Virus record (IMG/VR): IMGVR_UViG_3300036770_001464
Span: 1 to 34,446 of that record
Source: a virus
Direction: 5' to 3' (one strand)
DNA length: 34,446 nt
The translations under genes and the position numbers were made by a program. Under the pieces are notes generated by a model. It was not told the origin of the DNA, ran no database searches, and saw nothing but the letters and a program-made list of their open reading frames with translations. This document shows, one piece after another, positions 1-6,366 of the stretch; position 1 is the first letter of the stretch; the number at the start of each line of letters is the position of its first letter.

Positions 1-127
1 AGAACCCCCTTGCTGAAGAGTTAAAGGGCGTAGCAGCAGCATTAGAAAATGCAATTGAGCAATTAGATTTTCTCATTCAAGGTATGTTAGTTGAATGCGA
101 TTGTGAGGATGGCTGTTGTAAATAATG
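1..127. repeat. Terminal redundancy, left copy
   Basis: These 127 bases are identical to the last 127 of the window. The repeat begins inside one small gene and ends on the start codon of the next, so it carries no gene boundary of its own. Exactly 127 bases is a common maximum k-mer of short-read assemblers, so this looks like the overlap left by a circular contig rather than a biological terminal repeat. Either way the genome appears complete. Confidence 0.95.
3..125 (+). CDS. 3' part of the join-spanning small gene
   Basis: This is the second half of a 53-residue protein whose start lies at 34283 near the other end of the window; it is read here only because the circle is cut inside the gene. 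The tail of the protein is acidic and cysteine-rich, with a CDCEDGCCK-like end. Its TAA overlaps the ATG of the next gene by one base (TAATG), which implies translational coupling. No function is recognised. Confidence 0.7.
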   Translation, partial: NPLAEELKGVAAALENAIEQLDFLIQGMLVECDCEDGCCK

Positions 128-874
128 TATATGAATGATGCTGGATACGAGGTGCCAGATAATCATATCTTAATAGTGCCACACTCTTTGGATATCCCAG
201 AACATGGTTATTACAATGAAGTTATTTTGCCACTTGCTGGAAAGGTAAAAAGAGATTGGTTCACTGATCATTTTTATTATTGTCTGCCAATTAACATTGG
301 AAATCAATATGGCTTCTTAATTAAGTCATTAGTAGACTTTGATGCAATTTGGCCAGGTGGAGAAACAAATCCAGTTATTACTATTCTTGATAATTCAAAT
401 GACCATAAGCAGACAATTAAGAATGGCTTTGGAAGTGGAATCATAACAATTCAAAATAGATTTGCTTTGAAGACACCGCCAGGAATTAATATAATGACAA
501 TACAGCCACCAAATATGTTTATTCCTGGAACAGTGGCTATGACTGGTGTTATTGAAACAGACAACATTCGTAGAGACTTTACATTCAATTTGAAAATAAC
601 TGTTCCTGACTATAAAGTAGAAGTTCGTAAAGGCGATCCATTGGGTGCCTTCATTCCTATTCCTCGCAATTTTGTAGAGAAGTTTGAGGTAGTACCTGCA
701 ATAGATATTTTTGAGCGGGAAGTAGTAGAAAACGACATTCAAGAATCACAAGTACTAAGTAATGAAAGACAGACAGTAGATTTAGTAAAGCCTCATCAAT
801 CTGGAAGAAGATATTTTAGTGGTAAACATTCAGATGGCACTAAATATCCAGAACATCAAAAGAGGGTTCCATGA
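125..874 (+). CDS. DUF6065-like protein
   Basis: This is a 249-residue soluble protein. Its central pattern resembles the uncharacterised DUF6065 family known mainly from environmental phages: LPINIGNQYGF near residue 53, an aromatic/acidic WPGGETN stretch, a GSGIITIQ strand, a KTPPGINI segment, then an ETDNIRRDFTFNLKI strand and KGDPLGAFIPIPR. The family has no assigned biochemical role. The gene starts on a TAATG overlap with the upstream small gene and ends on an ATGA overlap with a glycosyltransferase, so all three should be made from one transcript. The last 60 residues are polar and probably disordered. The family call rests on remembered motifs and was not checked by search; the open reading frame itself is secure. 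Confidence 0.75.
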   Translation: MYMNDAGYEVPDNHILIVPHSLDIPEHGYYNEVILPLAGKVKRDWFTDHFYYCLPINIGNQYGFLIKSLVDFDAIWPGGETNPVITILDNSNDHKQTIKNGFGSGIITIQNRFALKTPPGINIMTIQPPNMFIPGTVAMTGVIETDNIRRDFTFNLKITVPDYKVEVRKGDPLGAFIPIPRNFVEKFEVVPAIDIFEREVVENDIQESQVLSNERQTVDLVKPHQSGRRYFSGKHSDGTKYPEHQKRVP

Positions 875-1929
875 GATTTCATCTTATAGCATTACCACAT
901 ACACAAGTAACTAAAGCATTCAGTACATGTGCCTACACAGAGAAGACTCTTGAATTTGCTAACATGATGACTTCCCTTGGTCATGAGGTTTATTTATATG
1001 GGTCTGGAGATAAGACAGAAGCAAATGCAACAGAATTTATTTCATGCCTGCCAGAACAAGACAGAATTGAAGCGGTAGGTGATAGACACTACACATCTGC
1101 TTCATTTGATAATAGTCTTCCTCATTGGCAGATATTTAATCGTAATGCAATTGCTGAAATAGGCAAACGAATTGAACAAAAAGATTTTATCTGTATTATT
1201 GGCGGTTTAGCACAAAAACCAATAGCAGATGCATTTCCATCACATATATCTGTAGAATATGGAATTGGATATTCAGGTATATTTAGCAGATTTAAAGTAT
1301 TTGAATCACATACATGGAGATCAGCAGTTTCTGCACAAAATAAAAATGCTGCTTCCATTGATATTAATTTCTATGACACTGTAATTAATGGTTATTTTAA
1401 TCCTGCCAGTTTTTCATACAAGAAATCTGACAGAAAATATTATCTTTATATGGGTAGAATGACACAACGCAAAGGTGTGGACATAGCCAGCCAAGCCTGT
1501 GAAAGATTAGGCGTTGAATTAATCATGGCTGGATCTGGTGATTACATCCCTAAATATGGAACCTACATAGGCGAAGTAAAGGCTGATGACAGGGCAGACC
1601 TATTTAGAGGAGCCATAGCCACCTTTACTCCTACGATTTATCAGGAACCCTTCTGTAATGTCCATATTCAGTCTATGGCGGTAGGAACACCTGTTTTGAC
1701 TACGGATCATGGAATCTTCGTAGAAACCGTCCAGAATGGCTTTAATGGCTTTAGAGGGCATATTCTGAGGGACTTCACAAAAGCGGCGGAAGATGTAAAA
1801 AGCCTGGATCATAAAGCAATAGCCATAGATACATATAATAAATACTCCACAGATACAATTAAATATAAATATGATGCATATTTCCAAAGATTATTAACAT
1901 TATTTGGAGATGGCTGGTACTCAGTTTGA
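871..1929 (+). CDS. Glycosyltransferase family 4-like protein
   Basis: This 352-residue GT-B fold protein should transfer a sugar from a nucleotide-sugar donor to an unknown acceptor, such as virion protein, host surface glycan or modified DNA. The C-terminal donor domain starts near residue 189 with YLYMGRMTQRKGVD, followed by the LIMAGSGD strand and the donor motif EPFCNVHIQSMA. The usual EX7E motif is altered: E259 is present, but the second acidic position (267) is glutamine. The N-terminal half carries a typical GT4 opening, with ANMMTSLGHEVYLYG. The gene overlaps the upstream DUF6065-like gene by four bases, and its stop codon lies inside the -35 box of the next promoter. The fold call is strong. 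Donor and acceptor are unknown, and the E-to-Q change could alter or weaken activity. Confidence 0.85.
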   Translation: MRFHLIALPHTQVTKAFSTCAYTEKTLEFANMMTSLGHEVYLYGSGDKTEANATEFISCLPEQDRIEAVGDRHYTSASFDNSLPHWQIFNRNAIAEIGKRIEQKDFICIIGGLAQKPIADAFPSHISVEYGIGYSGIFSRFKVFESHTWRSAVSAQNKNAASIDINFYDTVINGYFNPASFSYKKSDRKYYLYMGRMTQRKGVDIASQACERLGVELIMAGSGDYIPKYGTYIGEVKADDRADLFRGAIATFTPTIYQEPFCNVHIQSMAVGTPVLTTDHGIFVETVQNGFNGFRGHILRDFTKAAEDVKSLDHKAIAIDTYNKYSTDTIKYKYDAYFQRLLTLFGDGWYSV

Positions 1930-1955
1930 CAACATATGAAAACATCTGGTATACT
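1926..1955 (+). promoter_or_regulatory. Consensus sigma-70-type promoter
   Basis: TTGACA at 1926-1931 and TATACT at 1950-1955 are separated by 18 bases. The TGA stop of the glycosyltransferase (1927-1929) lies within the -35 box. Transcription would begin near 1962 and serve the genes from 2004 onwards. Confidence 0.75.
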
Positions 1956-1981
1956 GTATACATACAGTTCAAAAGACTGTA
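1954..1981 (+). promoter_or_regulatory. Operator-like dyad and leader hairpin
   Basis: CTGTAT and ATACAG arms (1954-1967) straddle the expected transcription start. TACAGT (1963-1968) and ACTGTA (1976-1981) form a perfect six-base stem around a seven-base loop at the 5' end of the transcript. Such symmetry could be a repressor site or an mRNA-stabilising hairpin. No binding protein can be named. Confidence 0.4.
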
Positions 1982-2003
1982 AATACTACTATCAGGAGAA
2001 GAT

Positions 2004-2165
2004 ATGAATAACTTAGAAACACTAAGCCCAGATGCATTAATTTGTGCGTTTTGTGAAGGCTTTATTGCAAATGAAATAGATTATACAAAGACACAATTCT
2101 GTGTACCATGTCACGAATATAAGGGCGTAACAACTGTCAGAGAATATCTGGAGGTGTACGCATAA
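2004..2165 (+). CDS. Small zinc-finger-like protein
   Basis: This is a 53-residue protein beginning MNNLETLSPDALICAFCEGF. Two CxxC pairs (CAFC and CVPC, about 17 residues apart) suggest a single zinc-binding knuckle. A good ribosome binding site (AGGAG, 1994-1998) precedes the ATG, and its TAA overlaps the next ATG as TAATG. It is the first gene behind the promoter at 1926. The function is unknown; nucleic-acid or protein binding is plausible for a zinc knuckle of this size. Confidence 0.7.
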   Translation: MNNLETLSPDALICAFCEGFIANEIDYTKTQFCVPCHEYKGVTTVREYLEVYA

Positions 2166-2866
2166 TGAAGAAATGTAATAAATGTAATCAAGAAAAAGAA
2201 CTTACAGAATTTTATTCTTCTAAAACATATAAAAGATATAAGGATGGCGTAGATCATTTTTGCAAAAATTGTAGAAATGGAGATACCCTAAAATATCACA
2301 GAGGTCCAGCCAATGTAGTTTGTACAGTTGATGGCTGTGAAATTAGACATTATGCAAAAGGCTATTGCCGTTTACATTATGATCGTATAAGAAATAATGG
2401 AAGAATATATACACTTAGAGAAGTAATTCCAGCAGATGTAGAAAAATTGTTTTATAAAGAAGTAAATGGAAAAATGCAAAAAGCAGGAATTTATTCTTTA
2501 GAACGCAGATTAGAACAAAAATATAATATGACATTAGAGCAGTATGAATTCTTTGCTCAACATGGTTGCAATGTTTGTGGATCAGAAACAGGCTCAAGGT
2601 CTGAAAGAAATCTACATGTAGACCATGACCACAAATGCTGCCCTGGAGTTAATTCATGTGGCGAATGCGTAAGAGGTGTTGTATGTGGTAAATGCAATAC
2701 TGCAATTGGATATTACGAAAGAGGAAAACTTCGTGATGATTATCCAAACAAAGCAAAGATTGTTAAATACCTTGATGATTATGAGACTCGTGTTAAGAAA
2801 CTTGATAATCTAAGAAAATGGCACGACATTATCGTAGACCCTGAAAATAAGCGTCAGGAGTGGTAA
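2165..2866 (+). CDS. Endonuclease VII-like nuclease
   Basis: This 233-residue protein resembles the recombination endonuclease VII family (T4 gp49 type), which resolves branched DNA before packaging. The C-terminal half has the family core: CNVCGS, then LHVDHDHKCC with the metal-binding and catalytic His/Asp residues, then VRGVVCGKCNTAIGYYERG, giving paired cysteines around an HNH-type site. The N-terminal half adds a zinc ribbon (CNKCNQEK ... CKNC) and a CRLHYDR segment with CTVDGC, a small zinc module often fused to phage nucleases. A GGAGG ribosome binding site (2150-2154) lies ten bases upstream. In a genome without recognised replication or recombination genes, this is one of the few DNA-processing enzymes. 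Confidence in the nuclease family is high; its precise substrate is inferred. Confidence 0.88.
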   Translation: MKKCNKCNQEKELTEFYSSKTYKRYKDGVDHFCKNCRNGDTLKYHRGPANVVCTVDGCEIRHYAKGYCRLHYDRIRNNGRIYTLREVIPADVEKLFYKEVNGKMQKAGIYSLERRLEQKYNMTLEQYEFFAQHGCNVCGSETGSRSERNLHVDHDHKCCPGVNSCGECVRGVVCGKCNTAIGYYERGKLRDDYPNKAKIVKYLDDYETRVKKLDNLRKWHDIIVDPENKRQEW

Positions 2867-2870
2867 TGCT

Positions 2871-3260
2871 ATGGATAAAAGAACTTGCATCAAATGCGAG
2901 ATGGAATATCCTCTCACAGACAAATACTTTGCACTCGTTCATGGGTCAGAAACAAGAAGGCTCACAATTTGCAGAGAATGTAGAAAAGAATACGATAGGC
3001 AGTACAGACTTAACAAGAAGCAAGAATCAACAGGGGAAGATATGTATACAATAAAAGAAGAACCAATAGAATCACAGAAACATAGAATGTTAAAAGCATT
3101 TAACTATATACACATACAAGCATATGGAGAACCCATGACACAAATGATATACTGGTGCAAGACAGATGATTGCGTTCAGATTAATGATCAAGAATGTGGT
3201 GCATGTAATAAGCCTATGGAAAAGATTGGCTTTGTAGAATATAGCGAGGATGATAAGTAA
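2871..3260 (+). CDS. Zinc-ribbon protein, unknown function
   Basis: This is a 129-residue protein with two cysteine modules. The N-terminal CIKCEMEYPLTDKYF ... CRECRKEYDRQYR pattern is a short zinc ribbon of the type seen at the front of the neighbouring endonuclease VII-like gene, which suggests shared ancestry. The C-terminal part has CKTDDC and CGACNKP. The ATG at 2871 was chosen because it keeps the N-terminal zinc ribbon; an overlapping frame beginning at 2860 has no recognisable motif. Its TAA overlaps the next ATG by one base. There is no catalytic motif; it may bind nucleic acid or act as an accessory factor to the nuclease. Confidence 0.7.
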   Translation: MDKRTCIKCEMEYPLTDKYFALVHGSETRRLTICRECRKEYDRQYRLNKKQESTGEDMYTIKEEPIESQKHRMLKAFNYIHIQAYGEPMTQMIYWCKTDDCVQINDQECGACNKPMEKIGFVEYSEDDK

Positions 3261-3514
3261 TGGAATACTTATGGATACTTGGAACAGCATTAACTGCATA
3301 TGTAAGTGGTAGAAATGTAATTGCATGGACAATAAGTGCATATTTCTTTGGATGGGTTGCATTCGCATTAGTTGCATTTATGCCAAAGAAGTTAGATGTA
3401 TTTAAGAAGAGAGCAGAAAGGTTTAGTGATTGGGCAGAAAGTAAGGCAGCCAAGAATGAAATGGGCGACTTCAATACTGTTGATGATCTATTCAAACAAT
3501 TACAAAATAATTAA
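3260..3514 (+). CDS. Small membrane protein with cytoplasmic helical tail
   Basis: This is an 84-residue protein. Residues 2-17 (EYLWILGTALTAYVSG) and about 21-41 (IAWTISAYFFGWVAFALVAFM) are hydrophobic and can form two membrane helices. The rest is a charged, helical tail (KKLDVFKKRAERFSDWAESKAAKNE). Its start overlaps the previous stop (TAATG), so it belongs to the same operon. It is not next to the lysis genes and lacks diagnostic holin features, so a role in membrane association or superinfection exclusion is only a guess. Confidence 0.65.
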   Translation: MEYLWILGTALTAYVSGRNVIAWTISAYFFGWVAFALVAFMPKKLDVFKKRAERFSDWAESKAAKNEMGDFNTVDDLFKQLQNN

Positions 3515-3525
3515 GGGGTTAGTAA

Positions 3526-4281
3526 ATGGAATGTCAACTGTGTCAACATCAGGCAAGAGAGAATAAGAATCTCTGCAGACGATGCGAACTTACATTAAGA
3601 GAGAATATCTCTGACATTCCTACCCTACAACAAGAAGCAAAAGGTTTCCTGGTTCCAGGACGAACTGGGTCAGGATCTCCTACCAATGAACGATCAATAG
3701 GATTTAATGTGGCAGCGATGGATTATTCTATGGCTACAGACATATTACCAGCCTTACATAAATATGAGGCTTTGATACGCAAAGGTAGAAATCTAACACC
3801 ACCAGCCCTGTTGAGGAGAAAGTCAAGCATAGAGGCAGAGGTTGCTGCAACAGCCCAGTTCCATCTACAGCATTTAGACTGGACACTTCAGCAGGATTGG
3901 GTTGGTGATTTTGCGAGGGAAGTCAGAGAAATCCATGCTAAAGGAAAAGCAGTAACTAAATCCTTTATAGAAAAGACAAGAAGAATACCATGTCCTACAG
4001 ATCAATGTAAGGGTAGGGTAGCCATAGATATAGAAGACATATTAGGTGAGGTATCTTGTATAAAATGTCATTCATCTTGGACTCTTTATAGACTATTACA
4101 ATTGGCTATGAATAACCCAGATAAAAGGTTTTGGCTGGATATTGAGGCTATTTGTCTATGGTTAAATATCACCAAGAGGATAGCCATGAAGGTTATAGAG
4201 GAATACGATATACCTAAACGCAATGGTTTATATGACCTTGCAAGCATAGTTAGATTAAGAAATGAAGTTGCAAGTTTTTAA
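3526..4281 (+). CDS. Zinc-ribbon and helix-turn-helix protein
   Basis: This 251-residue protein is a likely DNA- or RNA-binding factor. Residues 3-20 hold CQLC ... CRRCELTLRE, a zinc knuckle. Residues about 163-189 hold CPTDQCKGR ... CIKCHSSW, a second zinc ribbon. The last 50 residues (IEAICLWLNITKRIAMKVIEEYDIPKRNGLYDLASIVRLR) look like a MerR/excisionase-style winged helix with a tyrosine/aspartate turn. Comparable two-zinc plus helix-turn-helix proteins occur in actinobacteriophages. A GGGG-type ribosome binding site lies at 3513-3517. It is the best candidate in this genome for a transcriptional regulator of the several consensus-like promoters. The promoter of the next unit begins in its last codons. 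Confidence 0.7.
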   Translation: MECQLCQHQARENKNLCRRCELTLRENISDIPTLQQEAKGFLVPGRTGSGSPTNERSIGFNVAAMDYSMATDILPALHKYEALIRKGRNLTPPALLRRKSSIEAEVAATAQFHLQHLDWTLQQDWVGDFAREVREIHAKGKAVTKSFIEKTRRIPCPTDQCKGRVAIDIEDILGEVSCIKCHSSWTLYRLLQLAMNNPDKRFWLDIEAICLWLNITKRIAMKVIEEYDIPKRNGLYDLASIVRLRNEVASF

Positions 4282-4296
4282 TTTATCTGGTAAAAT
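4268..4296 (+). promoter_or_regulatory. Promoter TTGCAA-N17-TAAAAT
   Basis: TTGCAA (4268-4273) and TAAAAT (4291-4296) are spaced by 17 bases, with a TGG just before the -10 box (extended -10). The promoter lies across the stop codon of the helix-turn-helix gene. It has the same shape as the TCGCAA-N17-TAAAAT promoter before the terminase genes. Transcripts would serve the genes at 4345 and 4593. Confidence 0.6.
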
Positions 4297-4344
4297 GAGA
4301 GGGTCTGTACTCAGTGCACCCAAAAACAGGGAGGAGTCACGCAG

Positions 4345-4575
4345 ATGTATAATCTTCATTTAGTTATAGGCCCATGCCAAGTCCATTTAGAAACAGATGA
4401 ACGCCTAAGTTTTGACGGTATAGAAACATTACTCAACAGAGGAACACTCACAGCATTAACACTATTCAATGGCCACATGGGAGCAATGGTTAAGTATGAG
4501 CAAGAAATAGAACAAGACCATGATTGTGAAGAATGTGCTATAGAAGAAATAAATAATAATAACGATTTAGAATAA
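4345..4575 (+). CDS. Small acidic protein, unknown
   Basis: This is a 76-residue protein with no recognised domain. The first 55 residues read as a small alpha/beta unit (MYNLHLVIGPCQVHLE ... LTALTLFNGHMGAMVKYE), and the tail is acidic with one CEEC pair and an Asn run. It has one of the strongest ribosome binding sites in the genome (GGGAGGAG, 4329-4336, eight bases before the ATG) and its own promoter, so high expression is likely. The leader from about 4303 to 4344 holds no gene. Confidence 0.65.
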   Translation: MYNLHLVIGPCQVHLETDERLSFDGIETLLNRGTLTALTLFNGHMGAMVKYEQEIEQDHDCEECAIEEINNNNDLE

Positions 4576-4592
4576 TATATTTAAAAAATAAT

Positions 4593-4892
4593 ATGAAAAG
4601 ATTTATGACCCCCTGCCTGTACTGTGGAGTGTTGTCAAGATCATCTACTTGTAAACAATGTTTGTATGCCATCCAGGCGAGGGACCCAAAGAGACGAGAA
4701 AGAAATAAAGCCTACGACCATGAGTGGAATAAACTCTCAAGATTAGCAAGACAAATACAGCCATGGTGTAGCAGATGCGGAAGTCAAAAAGACCTAACGG
4801 CGGATCACATATTATCTCTGGCTAATGGAGGAAGTAACACCCTTTCCAACATTATGGTTTTGTGCAGATCTTGTAATTCAAGTAAGAAATAA
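4593..4892 (+). CDS. HNH endonuclease next to terminase
   Basis: This 99-residue HNH nuclease has two CxxC pairs of the zinc site (CSRCGS and CRSCNSSK), the catalytic region ADHILSLANGGSNTLSNIMVLC and an N-terminal extra zinc knuckle (CLYCGV ... CKQC). In many HK97-type phages an HNH protein beside the terminase is required for specific cos cleavage and packaging; the position just upstream of the small terminase fits that role. The start has no clear Shine-Dalgarno sequence, only an A/T-rich leader (4576-4592), unlike most genes here, so it may rely on coupling or S1-type initiation. Nuclease family is firm; the packaging role is inferred from context. Confidence 0.88.
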   Translation: MKRFMTPCLYCGVLSRSSTCKQCLYAIQARDPKRRERNKAYDHEWNKLSRLARQIQPWCSRCGSQKDLTADHILSLANGGSNTLSNIMVLCRSCNSSKK

Positions 4893-5077
4893 ATCTAATC
4901 TAATTTAAATAAATATAATAAATCTATAGGCCTGTACTGGCATTTCCTGGTATGGGTATTTTTCTGTGCGTGAAAAAACACAGGAAACCCTGGGCGACCC
5001 TTTCTGTATATTCTCGCAAAATTATGAGATTTATGATAAAATGTACAAATTACGCAAAACGGACAAAAGGAAAATAA
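4893..5077. other. Non-coding gap before terminase, candidate cos region
   Basis: There is no gene in these 185 bases. TTTCCTG (4943-4949) and CAGGAAA (4981-4987) form an inverted repeat around a nested TTTTTC/GAAAAA stem (4959-4977). The position between an HNH nuclease and the terminase small subunit is where cos sites of HK97-type phages usually lie. A promoter occupies the right end. No cleavage site can be read directly. Confidence 0.35.
5014..5042 (+). promoter_or_regulatory. Promoter before terminase genes
   Basis: TCGCAA (5014-5019) and TAAAAT (5037-5042) are 17 bases apart. This is the same spacing and -10 box as the promoter at 4268, including the following G. TATGAT at 5032-5037 is an alternative -10. 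It would drive the terminase, S1 and downstream morphogenesis genes. Confidence 0.5.
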
Positions 5078-5611
5078 ATGACAGCAGGTAGGCCGCCAAA
5101 GCCAACGGAATTAAAAAGGCTGCAAGGAAATTTAGGTCACAGAGATTTACCAGACTTAAATAACATTACGCATTTGCCCATGGCAAAAGAAATTCCACCT
5201 GCTCCTGAAATTTTGCAGGAACATGGAAAAAATCTTTGGAACAGAGCGTGGGGCATGGCCATAACTTGGCTGAGTCCTGTTAGTGATATTGATGCAATTT
5301 ACAATGCAGCCACTTTGGCAGATGCATCTGAAGCAGCAAGAAATAAATATATGGCTACTTTGGAAGCCAATGATGGACGAGCATTTGTTGCAATTAATAA
5401 AGCCTACACAGACGCATTAACTTCTTTGGGATTTGATCCCATAAGTAGATCTCGTCTTGGTGTGGCGGAAGTTAGAGCAGCAACTTCAATAGATAAATTA
5501 TTGGAGAGACGAGAAAACCGCAAACGGATTGCAGAATCTGAGGCGGTAATTATAATAGGGGAAGAATCAAATAATGACACAACAGGAAATGACAACACAG
5601 GAGTTTCTTGA
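5078..5611 (+). CDS. terS: Terminase small subunit, P27 family
   Basis: This 177-residue protein should recognise the packaging site and load the large subunit. The opening GRPPKPTELKRLQGNLGHRDLP is the hallmark of the P27-type small terminases (PF05119), with a conserved helical core (LWNRAWGMAITWLSPVSDIDAIYNAATLADAS). The helical C-terminal arm contains LGVAEVRAATSIDKLLERR, followed by an acidic Asn-rich tail expected to be flexible. It begins a packaging operon behind a non-coding gap. Its last 38 bases overlap the start of the S1-domain gene in another frame, so the two should be translationally linked. The family assignment is confident from the N-terminal motif and the neighbour two genes downstream. 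Confidence 0.92.
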   Translation: MTAGRPPKPTELKRLQGNLGHRDLPDLNNITHLPMAKEIPPAPEILQEHGKNLWNRAWGMAITWLSPVSDIDAIYNAATLADASEAARNKYMATLEANDGRAFVAINKAYTDALTSLGFDPISRSRLGVAEVRAATSIDKLLERRENRKRIAESEAVIIIGEESNNDTTGNDNTGVS

Positions 5612-6365
5612 GGCAATAGATGCTTCAATGAAATATTTTACAAAAGGTCAAATAGTATCTGGCACAATTGTTCAAATGGACAATTATGGAGCACTCGTTG
5701 ACATAGGGCATAAGACAGAGGCTTTTATTCCGAAATCGGAAATAACTGCTCGTAAGGATGCCAGTATCAACGATATTATTTCTATTGGCGCAAATGTTGA
5801 GGGTAAGATAATTGGCAGAAATGCTGATGAAGATCAATATATCGTTTCCCTTAAAGAAGGTGAAATGGAAGCCATTTGGAATGACCTTCAAAATAAATAT
5901 GAAATATCCATTCCTGTTATTGGCAAAGTAATTAAAGTTGTCAAAGGCGGACTTATAGTTGATATTGGTGTTAAGGCCTTTTTGCCTGGATCATTAATTG
6001 ATGTAAATAGAGTTACAGATTTTGCAGCATATGTAGGCCATGAATCCGAATTTATTATTAATTCAATTGATAGGGCTAAAGGAAGTGTCGTTCTAAATCG
6101 TCGTGCACTTTTAGAGCAGGCAATTAAAGAAGACAAGATTATTGAATTTGCTAAATTAGCAGTAGGCCAAATACATAAGGGTAAAGTATCAGGTACTGCT
6201 GATTATGGCGTATTTGTTGAAATTGGAATGCTTGCAGGATTGATTCATAAAACACAAATGGGTGAACTCACACCTGAATCATTTACACTGGCTCAGGAAG
6301 TAGAAGTTGAAATTATTGAAATTGACTTTGAAAAGAGCAGGTTGTCGTTAGCATTTAGAGGTTAA
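5574..6365 (+). CDS. Three-repeat S1-domain RNA-binding protein
   Basis: This 263-residue protein is built of three S1 (OB-fold) repeats, like a shortened ribosomal protein bS1. Repeat 1 is about residues 20-95 (GQIVSGTIVQMDNYGALVDI ... EAFIPKSE). Repeat 2 is about 105-180 (IPVIGKVIKVVKGGLIVDI ... AFLPGSLID). Repeat 3 is about 193-262 (GQIHKGKVSGTADYGVFVEI ... AGLIHKTQMGEL), with DFEKSRLSLAFRG closing it. S1 domains bind single-stranded RNA, and bS1 delivers mRNA to the 30S subunit. GGGGAAG (5558-5564) precedes the ATG; a second ATG at 5589 also follows a purine run. The gene sits between the two terminase subunits, an odd place for an RNA-binding protein. It may steer translation towards phage mRNAs; a packaging role cannot be excluded. 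Confidence 0.9.
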   Translation: MTQQEMTTQEFLEAIDASMKYFTKGQIVSGTIVQMDNYGALVDIGHKTEAFIPKSEITARKDASINDIISIGANVEGKIIGRNADEDQYIVSLKEGEMEAIWNDLQNKYEISIPVIGKVIKVVKGGLIVDIGVKAFLPGSLIDVNRVTDFAAYVGHESEFIINSIDRAKGSVVLNRRALLEQAIKEDKIIEFAKLAVGQIHKGKVSGTADYGVFVEIGMLAGLIHKTQMGELTPESFTLAQEVEVEIIEIDFEKSRLSLAFRG

Positions 6366-6366
6366 T

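Noticed and set aside
2860-3054. Plus-strand frame of 64 residues
   Set aside because: It overlaps the zinc-ribbon gene at 2871 in another frame, ends early and lacks motifs.
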